64,000 bases of DNA from RPQJ01 sp963777725 (GCA_963777725.1 CAVZRR010000014.1:248001-312000); one strand, 5' to 3'; shown: positions 42,108-50,078, counted from the stretch's first letter. The notes: generated from the letters alone by a model not told the origin. Program-made: numbers and translations.

Positions 42108-43349
42108 ATGAACCTGACCGCAGTCGAATTTCGCCGGGGTTGGCCCGTGCTGCTCGCCGCCGCGCTCGGCACGGCCTGCGGCGCCTCGCCGATCCCGTTC
42201 AACTCGATCGGCCCGTTCACGAAGCCGCTGGCCGACGAGTTTGGCTGGGGCCGCGGCGATATCCAGCTTGCACTCTTCGGGTTCACGATGGCCGTCGTGC
42301 TGACCGTGCCGTTCGTCGGCGGGCTTGCCGACCGGGTCGGCGTGCGCAAGGTCGCCATCGGCACACTGACCCTGTTCGGCTTGTGCTTTGCCGCGCTGGC
42401 GTTCACGCCTGCCTCGCTTTTCGGCTTCTACCTGCTGTGGATACTGCTGGGCGCACTCGGCGGCGGTTCGACCCCGGTGACGTGGACCCGCGCGATCAAT
42501 GCATGGTTCGTCTACAACCGCGGGCTCGCGCTGGCGTTGACGCTGATGGGCACGGGCCTGACCGCCGCCTTCCTGCCGAGCTTCGCCACCTGGCTCATCG
42601 AGAAATACGGCTGGCGGCAAGCGTTTCTCGGCATTGCACTGCTGCCGCTGCTGGTCGCACTGCCGGTCGTGATCGCGTTGTTCCGCGAGCCGACAAACGC
42701 TGACGCGACGTCGGTCATGCCGGCGGCGAGCCGAGCTGGCGTGACAGTCGGCGCGGCGCTGCGCGATTATCGGTTCTGGGTCATCGCGGGATCGATCCTG
42801 TGCGTGGCCATCGGCGTCGGCGGCTCGATCACGAATTTCCAGCCGCTGCTGATGGACCGCGGTTTCGAACCGCGCGAAGCCGCCCGCTTTGCGGGAGTGA
42901 TCGGCCTGAGCGTCATGGCCGGCCGGCTCGTCGCCGGCTTCCTGATCGACCGGTTCTGGGCGCCGGCCGTGACCCTGCCGATGCTGGCGCTGCCCGCAGC
43001 CGCGTGCTTCCTGCTCGCCCAGCCCGAAGTCGCACCGTCTGCTGCATTTCTGTCAGCGATGTTGGTCGGTCTCGCCGCGGGCGCCGAAACGGATCTGGTC
43101 GCCTACCTGACCGCTCGCTACTTCGGCCTCGCAAACTACGGGCGCCTGTACGGTTTGCAGTATTCGGTCTTCGGTTTCGCGTCGGGCCTGTCCCCGTTCC
43201 TGTTCGGCAAGGTGTTCGACGTGACGGGCAGCTATCAGCCAATCCTGTACGTTGCGGCGGTGTTGTTCGTCGTTGGCGCGGTGTCGCTGCTCGCGTTGGG
43301 GCGCTATCCGCGGTTCGACGAGTCGGCTGCCGCTGGCGCTTCCGCTTAG
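42108..43349 (+). CDS. MFS transporter, monocarboxylate-like family
   Basis: Twelve-helix major facilitator of 413 residues. Helix 1 includes RRGWPVLLAAALGTACGASP. The helix 2-3 motif is GGLADRVGVRKVAIGTLTL, and RAINAWFVYNRGLALALTLMG, EKYGWRQAFLGIALLPLL and ARYFGLANYGRLYGLQYSVF are typical of the monocarboxylate/oxalate branch, similar to the MFS at 21634. The start at 42108 fits the first helix; an ATG at 42039 would add 23 residues. It stands alone, divergent from rimP and followed by two palindromic repeats. Substrate unknown. Confidence 0.85.
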   Translation: MNLTAVEFRRGWPVLLAAALGTACGASPIPFNSIGPFTKPLADEFGWGRGDIQLALFGFTMAVVLTVPFVGGLADRVGVRKVAIGTLTLFGLCFAALAFTPASLFGFYLLWILLGALGGGSTPVTWTRAINAWFVYNRGLALALTLMGTGLTAAFLPSFATWLIEKYGWRQAFLGIALLPLLVALPVVIALFREPTNADATSVMPAASRAGVTVGAALRDYRFWVIAGSILCVAIGVGGSITNFQPLLMDRGFEPREAARFAGVIGLSVMAGRLVAGFLIDRFWAPAVTLPMLALPAAACFLLAQPEVAPSAAFLSAMLVGLAAGAETDLVAYLTARYFGLANYGRLYGLQYSVFGFASGLSPFLFGKVFDVTGSYQPILYVAAVLFVVGAVSLLALGRYPRFDESAAAGASA

Positions 43350-43370
43350 CTCGCGCGGCTGTCCTCGGCG

Positions 43371-43492
43371 CGCGCGCTGAGTGTTCGGGGTTTCCTCGCC
43401 GGGACGCCGTGAACACTTCCCTGTGGGCTCCGGGCGCGGCGTCCATGCCGCGCACGGCCCGGCGAAGAAACCCCGAACACTCAGCGCGCTCG
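43371..43492 (+). repeat. Long-arm palindromic element with conserved 52-bp core (copy 1)
   Basis: Left arm about 43371-43403 and right arm about 43458-43492 are complementary over some 32 bp with one mismatch, including GCTGAGTGTTCGGGGTTTC. Between them is a core starting GCCGTGAAC and ending CATGCCGCGCACGG, which itself holds the hairpin GCGCGGC/GCCGCGC. The core matches copy 2 at 47 of 52 positions in the opposite orientation. This is a non-coding mobile-like or structural element of unknown type. Confidence 0.85.
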
Positions 43493-43617
43493 CCTGCGGC
43501 TCAGCTGCGCGGCTGGCGATCGCGATCGCGTCGCGACTCTCGGCAGCGCGTGACGTGCAGCCAAACTCTTGCGCGAAGCGTGGCTCAGGCGGCGCCAGGT
43601 GCGCCGCCGTCCGGTCG

Positions 43618-43739
43618 GTGTCGCCAGCAGGTTCCGGGAGTGCTCGCGAAACCGTGCGCGGCATGGACGCCGCGCGCGGAGCCCCCATGGATGGGTTCAC
43701 GGCGGTTTCGCGGGCACTCCCGGAACCTGCTGGCGACAC
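43618..43739 (-). repeat. Long-arm palindromic element with conserved 52-bp core (copy 2, inverted)
   Basis: Left arm 43618-43653 and right arm 43704-43739 are complementary at 35 of 36 positions, starting GTGTCGCCAGCAGGTTCCGG. The loop is the reverse complement of the copy 1 core. The arms differ from copy 1 (14 of the 23 bases nearest the core match), yet each copy's arms still pair with each other. The element ends just before the stop of the 43760 gene. Confidence 0.85.
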
Positions 43740-43759
43740 AGACCAGCAAGTCGACGCAA

Positions 43760-44383
43760 TTAATCGAGCGTGAGCCCGCCCGTGGCCTCGAGCCAGGTCG
43801 CAACCCGGTCCGCCGCACCCACGATATCGTCGTCGGAAACGTCCAGCTCGAACGACGGCAGCAACGAGCGCCCGACCTCGAACCGCATCTCGTCCTGCTC
43901 CGCGATGAACGGTGTCAGGTCGTCGTACTGGCCCGGATTGCCGGAAACCTTCAGGCGCTCTGCACGCGCCTGCGCGAACGACTCCGGGCTGCGCGTGCAG
44001 AGGACGAGCCGGAAGCCGAGCGGCAGCAGCCGTTCCTCGAGCCAGCGGAAGTCGAACTCGCGCCCGTGGGACCGGCGCTGGTAAACGACCGTCGAGATGT
44101 GGAAGCGATCGATGATCCACGAGTAGTAGCGCTGCAGCTCGAACAGCCGCGCCCAGGTGGCATACGTCTCCATCGCGAGCGCCTCTTCCTGCGGCTCGAA
44201 GTTGATCAGGCCGCGGCCCCAGGGCACGTTGGTGAAGGCGCACCACTCCGCAGAGATCACCGGCGAGTGGTAACGGTACTTGCGCGGGCCGACCACGCGC
44301 GGATGCTCGTTGAGCGCAAAAGCGATGTCGGTCTTGTGTGTGAGCCGCGTGCCCTCGAGGATCAACTTCGGGCAGAGCTTCAC
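43760..44383 (-). CDS. Uncharacterised protein with degenerate P-loop, kinase-like
   Basis: 207-residue soluble protein, last gene of the tyrosine-catabolism unit, 10 bp after tyrB. The N-terminus CPKLILEGTRLTHKTDIAFA has a strand followed by GTRLTHKT, where a P-loop would be; it lacks the second glycine. WIIDRFHISTVVYQ resembles the DRxH region of thymidylate-kinase-like enzymes, and RLVLCTRSPESFAQARAERL could be the LID region. This suggests a nucleotide-kinase-like fold, possibly inactive. No family is recognised with certainty and the link with tyrosine metabolism is only positional. Confidence 0.7.
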   Translation of the reverse strand: MKLCPKLILEGTRLTHKTDIAFALNEHPRVVGPRKYRYHSPVISAEWCAFTNVPWGRGLINFEPQEEALAMETYATWARLFELQRYYSWIIDRFHISTVVYQRRSHGREFDFRWLEERLLPLGFRLVLCTRSPESFAQARAERLKVSGNPGQYDDLTPFIAEQDEMRFEVGRSLLPSFELDVSDDDIVGAADRVATWLEATGGLTLD

Positions 44384-44393
44384 GCGCGGAGCC

Positions 44394-45587
44394 TCAACCG
44401 CCCAGCACGCTCACGATGCCGTCGGCGACGCGCTCCACGTTCGCCTCGCTGACGCCGGCGATGTTGATGCGGCCGTCCGGCGGCAAATAGACATGATGCC
44501 GGTCGCGCAGCTCGGCGATCGCGGCTGCGTCGATGCCGAGCAGCGAGAACATGCCGCGCTGCCGGGTCAGCCAGGAGAAATCCCGGTCCGGCCGCCGTGC
44601 GTGCAGGCGCTCGGCGAGCAGCGCGCGCAGCGACTTCATCCGAGCCACCATATCGCGCAGCTCGGATTCCCAGAGCGCGCGCAGCCGTTCATCGGCCAAC
44701 AGGCGCGCCACCACGGCGGCGCCGTGGTCCGGTGGCATCGAGTACATGCGACGCGCGGTGCGCGCCTGGTGCGTGGCGATGGCCGTCGCTACGCCCGGAC
44801 TCTCCGCGACGATCGCAAGGACGCCGGTCCGCTCGCGATAGACACCGAAGTTCTTCGAGCAGGAAACCGCGAGCAGGAACTGGGGCACGCGCTCGGCGAC
44901 GATCCGCAACCCCGCGACGTCGGCCTCGAGATCGTCGCCGAAGCCCTGGTAGGCGAGATCCACGAACGGCACCAGCCCGCGTCGGGCCAGCGTCTCGGCC
45001 ACGATGGTCCATTGCGACGGCGACAGGTCGACGCCGGTCGGATTGTGGCAACAGCCGTGCAGCAGCACGATGGCTTCCGCCGGCAGCCGTTCGAGCTGCT
45101 CCATCATCGGCTCGAAGGCGACCTGCCGCGTCGCCGGGTCGTAATACGGGTAACGCTGCAGCGTGAGTCCGGAGCTACCGACCAGCGGCTCGTGGTTCGC
45201 CCACGTCGGATCGCTGACGTGCACGACGGCGCGCGGTTCCGAGGCGCGGACCAGTTCGGCGCCGATCCGCAGCGCGCCGCAACCCCCCACGGTCTGGATC
45301 GTGGCCGTGCGCTCCTTGAGGCTCTCGGCGAGCGGCCCGAGCGCGAGCGCAACGATGCGTTCGTTGAATTCCACGTTGCCGGCCGGGCCGACGTAGGTCT
45401 TGGACGTCTGCGCGGCGAGCAGCTCGCGCTCGGCCTCGCGGATCGCGGAGGGGACCGGCGTGTTGCCAAGATCGTCGCGATAGACGCCGACGCCCAGGTC
45501 CACTTTGTCGGGCGCCAGGTCGCGACGGAACGCGGCGGTGACGCCGAGAATGGGGTCCGCGGGCAGGGTCTCAAGGTTGCCGAACAT
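44394..45587 (-). CDS. tyrB: Aromatic amino acid aminotransferase (TyrB/AspC family)
   Basis: Class Ia PLP aminotransferase of 397 residues, converting tyrosine, phenylalanine or aspartate to the 2-oxo acid. Typical blocks: MFGNLETLPADPILGVTAAF, VDLGVGVYRDDLGNTPV, LHGCCHNPTGVDLS, and the Schiff-base Lys near 245 in VSCSKNFGVYRERTG. The C-terminal GRINIAGVSEANV has the Arg that binds the substrate carboxylate. Its position after hppD, hmgA and fahA makes tyrosine to 4-hydroxyphenylpyruvate the likely reaction. ATG 45587 is preferred over GTG 45599, which has no spacing for a ribosome-binding site. Confidence 0.88.
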   Translation of the reverse strand: MFGNLETLPADPILGVTAAFRRDLAPDKVDLGVGVYRDDLGNTPVPSAIREAERELLAAQTSKTYVGPAGNVEFNERIVALALGPLAESLKERTATIQTVGGCGALRIGAELVRASEPRAVVHVSDPTWANHEPLVGSSGLTLQRYPYYDPATRQVAFEPMMEQLERLPAEAIVLLHGCCHNPTGVDLSPSQWTIVAETLARRGLVPFVDLAYQGFGDDLEADVAGLRIVAERVPQFLLAVSCSKNFGVYRERTGVLAIVAESPGVATAIATHQARTARRMYSMPPDHGAAVVARLLADERLRALWESELRDMVARMKSLRALLAERLHARRPDRDFSWLTRQRGMFSLLGIDAAAIAELRDRHHVYLPPDGRINIAGVSEANVERVADGIVSVLGG

Positions 45588-45618
45588 GTCGCACTTCACC
45601 CTCGGATCGTGGCGCCGC

Positions 45619-46602
45619 TCAGCGGGCCGCCACGACCTTCTGGTCGATCGCCCCGAAAATGCTGCGGCCTTCGCGATCGAACATCTCGATGCGCACCCGG
45701 TCCCCGAAGTTCAGGAACGGCGTGGTGGCCTTGCCGTGCTCGACCTGCTCCAGCATGCGGCGCTCGGCGAGGCACGATGAGCCGCGGGAGCGATCATAAT
45801 TCGAAACCGTGCCGGAACCCACGATCGCGCCGGCCCCGAGCCGCCGCGTCAGCGTGACATGCTCGATCAGGCGCGGAAAATCGAAGGTCATGTCCACCCC
45901 GGCTTCAGGGTGCCCGAACAGCTGGCCGTTGATGTGGGAGACGAGCGGCAGCGACACTTTGCCGCCGTCCCAGGCATCGCCGAGTTCGTCCGGTGTCACC
46001 GCAACGGGCGAGAAAGCCGTGGCTGGCTTCGACTGGTAGAAGCCGAATCCCTTGGCCAGTTCCGCCGGGATCAGGTTGCGCAGCGACCAGTCGTTGACGA
46101 GCATCAGCAGCTTGATGTGCGGCCGGGCCTCGGTCGCGGTCGTGCCCATCGGCACGTCGTCGGTGATCACGGCCACCTCGGCCTCGAGGTCGATGCCGTG
46201 CGCCTCGCTCGGCAGCGCAACGTCCGCCGTGGGCGGCAGGAAGTCGTCCGAGCCACCCTGGTAGACCAGCGGATCCGTCCAGAAGCTCGGCGGCATCTCG
46301 GCGCCGCGGGCCTTGCGGACGAGCTCGACGTGATTCACGTAGGCCGACCCGTCCACCCAGTGATGAGCACGCGGCAAAGGCGCGAGCACTTGCGTCGGCT
46401 GGAACGGGAAACTGCCCGCCGCGTTTCCGTCCTCCAGGTCCTGGGCGGCCTCCTCGAGCCGAGGCGCGATCCTCGCCCACTCGTCGAGCGCCGCCTGCAG
46501 GTTCGGCGCAATGTGCGGCACCGGCAGTGCCCGCGACAGGTCGCGACTGACGACGAGGAGTTGGCCGTCGCGCGCGCCGTTCCTGAGCGAGGCGAGTTTC
46601 AT
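45619..46602 (-). CDS. Fumarylacetoacetate hydrolase family protein
   Basis: 327-residue FAA hydrolase-fold enzyme of the short bacterial type, expected to cleave fumarylacetoacetate to fumarate and acetoacetate. RAHHWVDGSAYVNHVELVRK opens the catalytic region. Metal ligands are expected in GIDLEAEVAVITDDVP, and later in LLMLVNDWSLRNLIPAELAK and the C-terminal GTVSNYDRSRGSSCLAERRM. It overlaps hmgA by 4 bp (ATGA), which supports its role as the last step of homogentisate breakdown. Confidence 0.88.
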   Translation of the reverse strand: MKLASLRNGARDGQLLVVSRDLSRALPVPHIAPNLQAALDEWARIAPRLEEAAQDLEDGNAAGSFPFQPTQVLAPLPRAHHWVDGSAYVNHVELVRKARGAEMPPSFWTDPLVYQGGSDDFLPPTADVALPSEAHGIDLEAEVAVITDDVPMGTTATEARPHIKLLMLVNDWSLRNLIPAELAKGFGFYQSKPATAFSPVAVTPDELGDAWDGGKVSLPLVSHINGQLFGHPEAGVDMTFDFPRLIEHVTLTRRLGAGAIVGSGTVSNYDRSRGSSCLAERRMLEQVEHGKATTPFLNFGDRVRIEMFDREGRSIFGAIDQKVVAAR

Positions 46603-47729
46603 CGCGGGGTCTTCCAGCTGTCGACGTAACCCGTCCACTCGACGCTTGCGGCGCCCGACCCCACGTCGAGCGCATCGCGCGTGTCGATCATGACCGCGTA
46701 CTCGTCGGTCGCGGGCTTGGCCTGCTGGAACATGCGCGTCAGGGCCTTCGGGTGTGGACCATGCGTGAAGCCGCCGGGGTGGAACGTCATCATCCCAGGG
46801 TGGATGTTGTCGCGACTGAAGAAGTCGCCCGCATGGTAGAACAGCACCTCGTCGTAGTCGTCGTTGTTGTGGAAGAACGGCACTTTGAGCGCGCCCGGAT
46901 CCGACTCGAACGGTCGCGGCGCGAACGTGCAGACGACGAAACGATTGGCGAGGAACGTCGTGTGGGCCGAGGGTGGCAGGTGGTAACGGTGGCTCATCAG
47001 GGGCCGCAGGTCGCGCACGTTGATCCGCACCACCGAGAGTTCGCCGTGCCAGCCCACTGCGTCGAGCGGGTTGAAGGGATAGGCGATCAACGACAGCGCG
47101 TTGCGGCGCTTGACCTCGACTTCCCAACGCGCCGTGTCGCTCTGCTGCGCGATGAACTCGGCGTCGATCTTCGGGGCATCGAGCATCGCGGGGTCGAAGA
47201 TCGCGTGATTCCCGACCAGTCCCTTCTCGGGCAGCATGTAGCTCGAATTCGTCGCCTCGACCATCAGCACGTCGATTGCGGCGGCGCATTCGATGCGCCA
47301 CATCGTACCGCGCGGCAGCACGACGTAGTCGCCAGCCTCGAGCGCCAGGTGGCCGAAGTCGCAATGCAGGTCGCCGGCGCCGGAGTGGATGAACAGCAGG
47401 TCGTCCCCGTCTGCATTGCGGGCGAGACGCGGCATGCTCGACGCGAGCCGCCAGTAACGCATCCGGCAGTGCGCATTTGTCAGCAACTGGGCGGCCGACC
47501 AGGGACTGCAGCCGCTCACCGGAAGCTTCGTGAGGTCGAAAGCGTGTGGCTGCAACGGCCCCGTGAAATCCGTCCAACCCGTCGGCGGATGCCGGTGATG
47601 AAAGAACGCGGCCGGGCCGAAGAACCCCTCCTTGCTCATTTCCCGCTCATACGTGCCCTGCGGCAAGTCGCAGTGCGCCTGCCTCGAGGCCGTCCCCTCC
47701 ACCCTCGAAACCGGTATGTATCGTTTCAC
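46599..47729 (-). CDS. hmgA: Homogentisate 1,2-dioxygenase
   Basis: Fe(II)-dependent ring-cleaving dioxygenase making maleylacetoacetate. 376 residues, the shorter bacterial form. The N-terminal YIPVSRVEGTASRQAHCDLP region leads to a cupin-like body with ADGDDLLFIHSGAGDLHCDF and EAGDYVVLPRGTMWRIE. The iron-site region is FHNNDDYDEVLFYHAGDFFS and HPGMMTFHPGGFTHGPHP, with the conserved His/Glu/His expected there. The GTG start at 47729 follows GAGG and GGGG. A repeat fragment lies between it and hppD. Confidence 0.9.
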   Translation of the reverse strand: MKRYIPVSRVEGTASRQAHCDLPQGTYEREMSKEGFFGPAAFFHHRHPPTGWTDFTGPLQPHAFDLTKLPVSGCSPWSAAQLLTNAHCRMRYWRLASSMPRLARNADGDDLLFIHSGAGDLHCDFGHLALEAGDYVVLPRGTMWRIECAAAIDVLMVEATNSSYMLPEKGLVGNHAIFDPAMLDAPKIDAEFIAQQSDTARWEVEVKRRNALSLIAYPFNPLDAVGWHGELSVVRINVRDLRPLMSHRYHLPPSAHTTFLANRFVVCTFAPRPFESDPGALKVPFFHNNDDYDEVLFYHAGDFFSRDNIHPGMMTFHPGGFTHGPHPKALTRMFQQAKPATDEYAVMIDTRDALDVGSGAASVEWTGYVDSWKTPR

Positions 47730-47734
47730 TGCCC

Positions 47735-47774
47735 CACCCTCTTCCTATCCCCTATCCCCTATCCCCTATCCCCT
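47735..47774 (-). repeat. Half copy of the GGGGATN heptamer element (copy B)
   Basis: The plus strand has CCACCCTCTTCCTATCCCC, then three more TATCCCC units. CCACCCTCTT followed by TATCCCC matches the right side of the copies at 33202 and 62124, while the other arm and most of the core are missing. It lies in the 48-bp gap between hppD and hmgA. Confidence 0.65.
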
Positions 47775-47777
47775 TCC

Positions 47778-48824
47778 TCAAATGACTCCCCTGCGCTCCT
47801 GGTCGAGCTCGATCGACTCGAACAAGGCGCGGAAATTGCCTTCGCCGAAGCCTTCGTTGCCCTTGCGCTGGATGATCTCGAAGAAAATCGGCCCGATGAC
47901 GTTCTTCGTGAAGATCTGCAGCAGGATCCCGTCCTGGTCGCTGCCGTCGATCAGGATGCCCCGCTTCGCGAGTTCGTCAAGCGACTCGCGGTGGCCCCGC
48001 ACACGCGTCGTCACGCCTTCGTAATAGGTGTCGGGCGTGTCCTGGAAATCGATGCCGTTGCTGCGCAGCTGATCCACCGACGCGTAGATGTCGTCCGTCG
48101 CGAGCGCGATGTGCTGGATGCCCTCGCCCTTGTACTCGCGCAGGTACTCCTCGATCTGCGACTTGTCGTCCTGCGACTCGTTGATCGGGATGCGGATCCT
48201 GCCGCACGGGCTCGTCAGCGCGCGGCTGAAGAGCCCCGTCTTCTTGCCTTCGATGTCGAAGTAGCGGATCTCGCGGAAGTTGAACAGGCGCTCGTAGAAC
48301 CCGGCCCAATGATCCATGCGGCCGCGCTGCACGTTGTGCGTCAGGTGATCGATGACCGACAGGCCCGCCGCGCGGCTCGGGGCAGCCTGTGGGACTGGCA
48401 CGAAATCGACGTCGTAGATCGTGCGGTCGCCGTAGCGGTCGACCAGGTAGATGATGCTGCCGCCGATGCCCTCGATCGCCGGGATGTTGAGTTCCATGGG
48501 CCCGACCGGGTTCGCGACGGGCGTGGCGCCGAGATCGCAGGCGCGCCTGAAGGCCGCCGCGGCGTCACGGACGCGGAAACCCATCGCGCAGGCCGACGGG
48601 CCGTGCAATTGCGCAAAGCGCTGGCCGAATCCCTCGGGCTCGGCGTTGATGATGAAGTTGATGTCGCCCTGCTTGTGAAGCGTGACGTTCTTGCTGCGAT
48701 GGCGGGCCACCACCGGGAATCCCATGCGCTCGAACAGCGTGCGCAGCAGGACCGGGTCGGGCGCGGTGTACTCGACGAACTCGAAGCCGTCGGTGCCCAT
48801 CGGATTGTCGAAAAGGTCGGCCAT
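47778..48824 (-). CDS. hppD: 4-hydroxyphenylpyruvate dioxygenase
   Basis: Fe(II)-dependent VOC-fold enzyme turning 4-hydroxyphenylpyruvate into homogentisate. 348 residues. The iron ligands are in SVIDHLTHNVQRGRMDHW, EGIQHIALATDDIYAS and GPIFFEIIQRKGNEGFGEGN. GFEFVEYTAPDPVLLRTLFE opens the N-terminal VOC half. The ATG at 48824 is close to a palindrome that may be an operator. It is the first gene of a unit running through hmgA, fahA and tyrB. Confidence 0.95.
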   Translation of the reverse strand: MADLFDNPMGTDGFEFVEYTAPDPVLLRTLFERMGFPVVARHRSKNVTLHKQGDINFIINAEPEGFGQRFAQLHGPSACAMGFRVRDAAAAFRRACDLGATPVANPVGPMELNIPAIEGIGGSIIYLVDRYGDRTIYDVDFVPVPQAAPSRAAGLSVIDHLTHNVQRGRMDHWAGFYERLFNFREIRYFDIEGKKTGLFSRALTSPCGRIRIPINESQDDKSQIEEYLREYKGEGIQHIALATDDIYASVDQLRSNGIDFQDTPDTYYEGVTTRVRGHRESLDELAKRGILIDGSDQDGILLQIFTKNVIGPIFFEIIQRKGNEGFGEGNFRALFESIELDQERRGVI

Positions 48825-48844
48825 GCTCGTCCCCCGAACAATTC

Positions 48845-48858
48845 GTTTCAGTTGAAAC
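48845..48858. promoter_or_regulatory. Palindrome upstream of hppD, candidate operator
   Basis: GTTTCA-GT-TGAAAC, two perfect 6-bp half-sites around two bases, 21 bp before the hppD start. Size and position fit a dimeric regulator, for example of the MarR type, but no regulator gene is in the window and the cognate protein is unknown. Confidence 0.5.
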
Positions 48859-49023
48859 TGTAGGGGCGCGATGGTACTGCAGGTGCGGCGCAGCATGCCA
48901 ATGCGCAGTCGCCAAGGACGTCCTGAGCGCGAGGGTCGATGATATCGAGAAGTTTGAACTCGGGCCGCGCGATCCGGTCACTGCACTGTGACGCCGAATT
49001 CACGCAAGTCGGAGGAAAAACAC

Positions 49024-49122
49024 ATGAAGTACCTGATCGCCCTGGCCGTCCTGCCCCTCCTGATCATGCTGAAGATCGAGCGAGACATGGTCTTGCGGAT
49101 CGCGAGGCGCCGGATACCGTGA
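49024..49122 (+). CDS. Candidate 32-residue small membrane protein
   Basis: A 33-codon open frame with an excellent ribosome-binding site: GGAGGA ends 7 bases before ATG 49024. The product starts MKYLIALAVLPLLIMLKIER, a hydrophobic segment of about 16 residues, and continues with an Arg-rich amphipathic end (VLRIARRRIP). This pattern resembles known single-helix small membrane proteins. No family recognised. It is divergent from hppD and convergent with tRNA-Lys. The strength of the ribosome site is the main support; conservation cannot be checked here. Confidence 0.5.
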   Translation: MKYLIALAVLPLLIMLKIERDMVLRIARRRIP

Positions 49123-49244
49123 GGACACGGACTGCTCTTGAGGGTGGCGGACGCCGCCTGGTGACTCTATGCTGACTCGAGTGGGCACCCGACCCCGCCG
49201 GACTGCGTTGAAGCGCCACAATGCCTTGTTTTATGGTGCTTTAA

Positions 49245-49319
49245 TGGTGGGCCGTGATGGGATCGAACCATCGACCAACTGGTTAAAAGCCAGCTGCTCT
49301 ACCGCTGAGCTAACGGCCC
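49245..49319 (-). tRNA. tRNA-Lys (anticodon UUU)
   Basis: The minus strand folds as a full cloverleaf: acceptor GGGCCGT/ACGGCCC, D-arm GCTC/GAGC, anticodon arm CTGG-CTTTTAA-CCAG with anticodon TTT, T-arm GATGG-TTCGATC-CCATC, discriminator A and encoded CCA. 75 nt. Its place after queC matches the tol-pal-queE-queC-tRNA-Lys order of related gammaproteobacteria. Confidence 0.97.
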
Positions 49320-49363
49320 GCCGTGGGGAGGGTCGCGAATGATACCGGATCGGGCCCGGCCGA

Positions 49364-50078
49364 TCACCGGTACGGGGTCGGATCGGGTACGCCGGCCGCG
49401 GCAAACCCGTCGCGCCGCAATCGACACGAATCGCACACGCCGCAGGCCCGGCCCTGCGCGTCGGCCTGGTAACAGGACACCGTCAGGCCGTAATCCACGC
49501 CCAGCGCAACGCCTCGCTGGATGATCTCGGCCTTGCTCAGCGAGATCAGCGGTGCGCGGATGCGCAGCCGCGTGACATCTTCGCACACCGGCCCGGGTCG
49601 CGAGATTGGCCATCCGCTCGAACGACTCGACGAACTCCGGCCGGCAGTCCGGGTAGCCTGAATAATCGACCGCATTGACGCCGATGAAGATGTCGTGCGC
49701 GCCGAGCACTTCACTCCAGGCCAGCGCCATCGACAGGAAAATCGTGTTGCGCGCCGGCACGTAGGTCACCGGGATGCCGCCCGACGGCGTCTCCGGCACC
49801 GCGATCGACGGGTCGGTCAGCGCCGAGCCGCCAAAAGCCGCGAGGTCGATGGTCATCACGCGATGCTGGACGGCGCCGAGTGCAGTCGCGACGCGCCGGG
49901 CGGCCGCCAGTTCGGCTTCGTGTCGTTGGCCGTAGGCAAAGCTCAGCGCGTGGCACGCGAATCCCTCGGCGCGAGCGATCGCGAGGCAAGTCGCGGAATC
50001 GAGTCCACCGGACACCAGCACCACGGCCGGTGGCCGCAACGACGCCTCAGCTGCAACGGGTCCGGCAGGCGCGTTCAT
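49364..50078 (-). CDS. queC: QueC 7-cyano-7-deazaguanine synthase, apparently frameshifted
   Basis: ATP-dependent enzyme making preQ0 for queuosine. The N-terminal PP-loop VVLVSGGLDSATCLAIA, SFAYGQRHEAEL and VPARNTIFLSMALAWSEVLG are read from ATG 50078 to about ANLATRAGV. The rest (RIRAPLISLSKAEIIQRGVA, then the zinc Cys in VSCYQADAQGRACGVCDSCR) is in another frame and stops at 49364. Deleting one base near 49583 gives AGVEDVTRLRIRAPL and joins both parts. Either sequencing error or a real recent break. It overlaps queE by 4 bp. Confidence 0.88.

Larger units (their letters stand above)
43350..43759. other. 410-bp intergenic region filled with palindromic repeats
   Basis: No credible gene. 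It holds two long-arm palindromes (43371-43492 and 43618-43739) with a shared core in opposite orientation. A smaller hairpin GGCGGCGC/GCGCCGCC lies near 43589-43609. Open frames crossing it are by-products of the palindromes. It separates the MFS gene from the convergent tyrosine operon. Confidence 0.75.

Noticed and set aside
43589..43609. GGCGGCGC/GCGCCGCC hairpin as a terminator for the MFS gene
   Set aside because: No T-run follows on either strand and it lies 240 bp past the stop codon.
43053..44246. Open frame of nearly 400 codons across the palindromic repeats
   Set aside because: It crosses the MFS gene, both repeats and the next gene in the wrong frame. Repeated peptides such as ASMPRT come from the palindromes, not from a protein.
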